Assembly: GCF_001483755.1 (NCBI RefSeq)
Contig: NZ_LQBK01000002.1
Coordinates: 278,217-342,216 of the forward strand
Length of the DNA stretch: 64,000 nt
Direction: 5' to 3'
From: Kocuria rosea subsp. polaris
Lineage (GTDB): Bacteria; Actinomycetota; Actinomycetes; Actinomycetales; Micrococcaceae
Every line of letters begins with the position of its first letter. Positions within the stretch are counted from its first letter, which is position 1. The notes beneath the pieces were generated by a model, which worked only from the letters and a program-made list of their open reading frames with translations, searched no databases and had not been told where the DNA came from. Of the stretch, positions 61,897-64,000 are shown one piece after another. The position numbers were made by a program, and so were the translations under genes.

Positions 61897-62919
61897 TCAG
61901 GCGCCCGCGGCGTAGCCCTCGGGATTGCTCCGCTGCCAGTTCCAGTGGTCCCGGCACATCGTGTCGAGGTCCCGGTCGGCGGACCAGCCCAGCTCGGCCA
62001 GGGCCGTGGACGGATCGGCGTAGGACACCGCGGCGTCGCCGGGGCGCCGGGCCACGACCTCGTAGGGGACGCTGCGCCCGGAGGCCCGCTCGAAGGCGGC
62101 GTGCACCTCGAGCACCGAGTAGCCCCGGCCCGTGCCCAGGTTCCACGTGTGCACCCCGCCGTGCCGGGCGAGGTGGTCGAGGGCCCTGAGGTGCCCGTCG
62201 GCGAGGTCCACCACGTGGATGTAGTCGCGCACGCCCGTCCCGTCCGCGGTCGGGTAGTCCGCGCCGAAGACCCGGAGCTTCTCGCGCCGGCCCACGGCCA
62301 CCTGCGCGATGAACGGCAGCAGGTTGTTCGGCACGCCCGTGGGGTCCTCGCCGATCCGGCCGGACTCGTGGGCGCCGACCGGGTTGAAGTAGCGCAGCAG
62401 GGCCACGCTCCAGGACGGGTCCGCCGCGGCGAGGTCCACGAGCATGTCCTCGATGTGCTCCTTGGTCCGCCCGTACGGGTTCTGCGCGTCCATGGGCTGC
62501 TTCTCGGTCAGCGGCATCTCCTCGGGGGCGCCGTAGACCGTGGCCGACGAGGAGAACACGATGGACCGGCAGCCGTGGGCCTCCATGGCGTCCAGCAGGT
62601 TGAGGGTGCCGGCCACGTTGGTGCGGTAGTACCAGAGGGGCTTCTCCGCCGACTCGCCGACGGCCTTGAGCCCCGCGAAGTGGATCACGGCCTCCGGGCG
62701 GTGCTCCGCGAACAGCGCGCCGAGTCCCGCGGGGTCCAGGAGGTCCACCTCGGCGAACGCCTCCACGGACCGTCCGGCGAGGTCCTCGACGCGCTCCAGC
62801 GAGGTCCGCGAGGAGTTCGCGAGGTTGTCCATCACGACGACGTCGTGCCCCGCCTCCAGCAGGGCGAGGACGGTGTGCGAGCCGATGTAGCCGGTTCCCC
62901 CGGTCACGAGAATCTTCAT
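61897..62919 (-). CDS. galE: UDP-glucose 4-epimerase
   Basis: This 340-residue SDR enzyme interconverts UDP-glucose and UDP-galactose. The NAD-binding [18 protein letters not shown] is at the start, with the catalytic serine/threonine in [10 protein letters not shown] and the YxxxK in [12 protein letters not shown]. It uses UDP-glucose made by galU 40 kb away. TACGCT (62931-62926) ends six bases before the ATG, a leaderless pattern. Confidence 0.96.
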   Translation of the reverse strand: MKILVTGGTGYIGSHTVLALLEAGHDVVVMDNLANSSRTSLERVEDLAGRSVEAFAEVDLLDPAGLGALFAEHRPEAVIHFAGLKAVGESAEKPLWYYRTNVAGTLNLLDAMEAHGCRSIVFSSSATVYGAPEEMPLTEKQPMDAQNPYGRTKEHIEDMLVDLAAADPSWSVALLRYFNPVGAHESGRIGEDPTGVPNNLLPFIAQVAVGRREKLRVFGADYPTADGTGVRDYIHVVDLADGHLRALDHLARHGGVHTWNLGTGRGYSVLEVHAAFERASGRSVPYEVVARRPGDAAVSYADPSTALAELGWSADRDLDTMCRDHWNWQRSNPEGYAAGA

Positions 62920-62954
62920 GCTCCAAGCGTATCGGCCGGGCGGCGGAGGGCCCG

Positions 62955-63878
62955 TCAGCGGCTCGCGAGGACCAGCACGACGTCACCGGCGGGGGGAGCG
63001 CCCTCGGGGTGCGCCTCCTCGGCGGCCACCCAGCCCGGGGCGGGCGCGAAGCGGGTGGTGCGCTGGTCCGCCCGCACCCAGCTGCGCCCGTCGAAGGACA
63101 CCTCCGCGACGCCCAGCGCGTCCGCCTGCGCGACCGCCCAGTGCGCCACCGCCCAGCCGGCCGGCTTCCCGGGCGCGGGCACGACCACCCGGTCCCCGTC
63201 CGTCCGGGGTGCCGGGGCCGCCGCCCCGAACGCGTCGCCGAGCGCGGCGGCCGCCCGGCGCGGGTCCCCAGGCTCCTCGGGGTCGCCGAGCACGCAGTTG
63301 AGGGAGCCCTCGGTGGCCCCGGTCAGGCTGTCGGCGAAGGCCCGGGCCAGGCCCTCGTGCCGGGCGTACGCCTCCGGGTGCGCGGAGCGCTGGACCGCCT
63401 GGGCGGCGTCGGTGACGGACATCGTCGTGTAGTCGAGCTCGGCGAGGCCGTCGTAGAAGGCGGCCGTGGCGTAGGCCGGGTCCATGATCTGCTCGACCGT
63501 TCCCCAGCCCTGGGAGGGGCGCTGCTGGAAGAGCCCCACGGAGTCCCGGTCCCCGTAGTCGATGTTGACCAGCTGCGATTCCTGCATCGCGGTGGCCAGG
63601 GCCACGACCGCCGCGTACGGGTCGGTGCCGCGCGCCACGGCCTCCGCGCTGACCAGCGCGGCGTTGGCCGACTGCTCCGCGGAGAGGGTGTGCCGCTGCC
63701 GCTGCCCGTATCCGTCCGTGCTCGAGACCACGCACCGCGGCTCCCCGGCGGAGGGCCGGCCGGCGCGCAGCTCGACGGCCACGAGGATCCCCGCGGCGAG
63801 CAGGGCGCCGACGATCAGGAGGACGAACAGCGGCAGCCGGAGCGAGCCGCTGCGGCGGCCGGGGGCGGGGGAGGACAC
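62955..63878 (-). CDS. Membrane-anchored lytic transglycosylase-like protein
   Basis: This 307-residue protein has an N-terminal anchor (about residues 14-37, [20 protein letters not shown]) and an external domain with the lysozyme-like core [19 protein letters not shown] followed by [15 protein letters not shown]. The Glu in AMQESQL is the expected general acid of lytic transglycosylases, and GLFQ matches their motif. The C-terminal about 100 residues ([17 protein letters not shown]) resemble repeats in actinobacterial wall proteins. It would cleave or remodel peptidoglycan. Homologues are often misnamed metal transporters. The G-rich upstream region shows no clear -10. Confidence 0.75.
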   Translation of the reverse strand: MSSPAPGRRSGSLRLPLFVLLIVGALLAAGILVAVELRAGRPSAGEPRCVVSSTDGYGQRQRHTLSAEQSANAALVSAEAVARGTDPYAAVVALATAMQESQLVNIDYGDRDSVGLFQQRPSQGWGTVEQIMDPAYATAAFYDGLAELDYTTMSVTDAAQAVQRSAHPEAYARHEGLARAFADSLTGATEGSLNCVLGDPEEPGDPRRAAAALGDAFGAAAPAPRTDGDRVVVPAPGKPAGWAVAHWAVAQADALGVAEVSFDGRSWVRADQRTTRFAPAPGWVAAEEAHPEGAPPAGDVVLVLASR

Positions 63879-63908
63879 GGGCGCTCCTGGGCGGAGGGGG
63901 AGGCGGAC

Positions 63909-63929
63909 GGGGAGACGGGCGGGGGCGGG
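63909..63929 (+). other. G-quadruplex-type sequence upstream of transglycosylase-like gene
   Basis: Four runs of three or more G with loops of four, one and one bases fit the canonical G-quadruplex pattern. The whole stretch 63893-63959 is G-rich on the plus strand. It lies in the 5' region of the minus-strand gene. Confidence 0.5.
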
Positions 63930-63964
63930 ACGGCGGAGGAGGAGGGGGGCGGGGACGGGCGACG

Positions 63965-63999
63965 CCGCGCCCGGACGGGTCGTGCCCGTCCGGGCGCGG
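63965..63999 (-). terminator. Terminator hairpin of a gene beyond the window
   Basis: CCGCGCCCGGACGGG and its complement form a perfect 15-base stem with loop TCGTG at the window edge. It lies upstream of the transglycosylase-like gene, so it probably ends a minus-strand gene that lies to the right. Confidence 0.75.
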
Positions 64000-64000
64000 C

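Overview
The window is very GC-rich DNA with GTG starts, many 4-base GTGA/ATGA gene overlaps, mycothiol genes, a GroEL with a His-rich tail and the order guaB - guaB3 - SURF1-like - DUF3817 - guaA. This points to an actinobacterium of the order Micrococcales, most likely Micrococcaceae (Kocuria-like). The family assignment is inferred from gene order and composition, not from a marker gene. It is a chromosomal core segment: 60 protein genes and one tRNA are called, with no insertion sequence, prophage, CRISPR array or rRNA.

Left part (1-16.4 kb). A minus-strand siderophore uptake operon (lipoprotein, two permeases, start of the ATPase) lies behind a promoter with a DtxR/IdeR-like operator. 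It shares a 431-base divergent control region with groES-groEL, which has a textbook sigma-A promoter and a CIRCE operator. Then come two tandem AT3-SGNH acyltransferase paralogues and the purine/GMP block guaB, guaB3, SURF1-like, DUF3817 and guaA, closed by strong hairpins.

Middle (16.4-45 kb). A 1264-residue helicase-nuclease-like protein has a destroyed Walker A motif. It is followed by a small tandem-repeat protein, a SAF/CpaB-like protein, FmdB-type zinc ribbon, folate cyclo-ligase, galU, a RimJ-type acetyltransferase and a GlpR/SepX-like membrane protein (the usual Glp/MoeA gene between galU and rimJ is absent). Next are CYTH-CHAD, tRNA-Ala(CGC), a regulator-like protein without HTH, a MhuD-type haem oxygenase coupled to MscS, DedA, CorA, NUDIX, an orphan osmolyte-binding lipoprotein, an aminotransferase, PPK2, xseBA, ispH, rmuC, an ABC-2 exporter, ychF and arfB.

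Right part (45-64 kb). A hydrolase, mug, zupT, a degenerate aminoglycoside-kinase relative, DUF1275, a KefC-type antiporter and an MFS transporter coupled to an AlkZ-like DNA glycosylase are followed by a mycothiol-linked group (MDMPI, membrane-anchored mycoredoxin-like protein, typA, mshB with a fused membrane domain). Then come an SH3-like protein, fdxA-dapC, gltA, a macro-like protein, galE and a secreted transglycosylase-like protein.

A window-wide pattern is the use of a TANNNT -10 box 6-8 bases before the start codon in at least 18 genes, the expected signature of leaderless mRNAs. It was used here to decide many starts. Polyphosphate (CYTH-CHAD, PPK2), iron (siderophore uptake, haem oxygenase) and mycothiol (MshB, MDMPI, mycoredoxin) themes recur.
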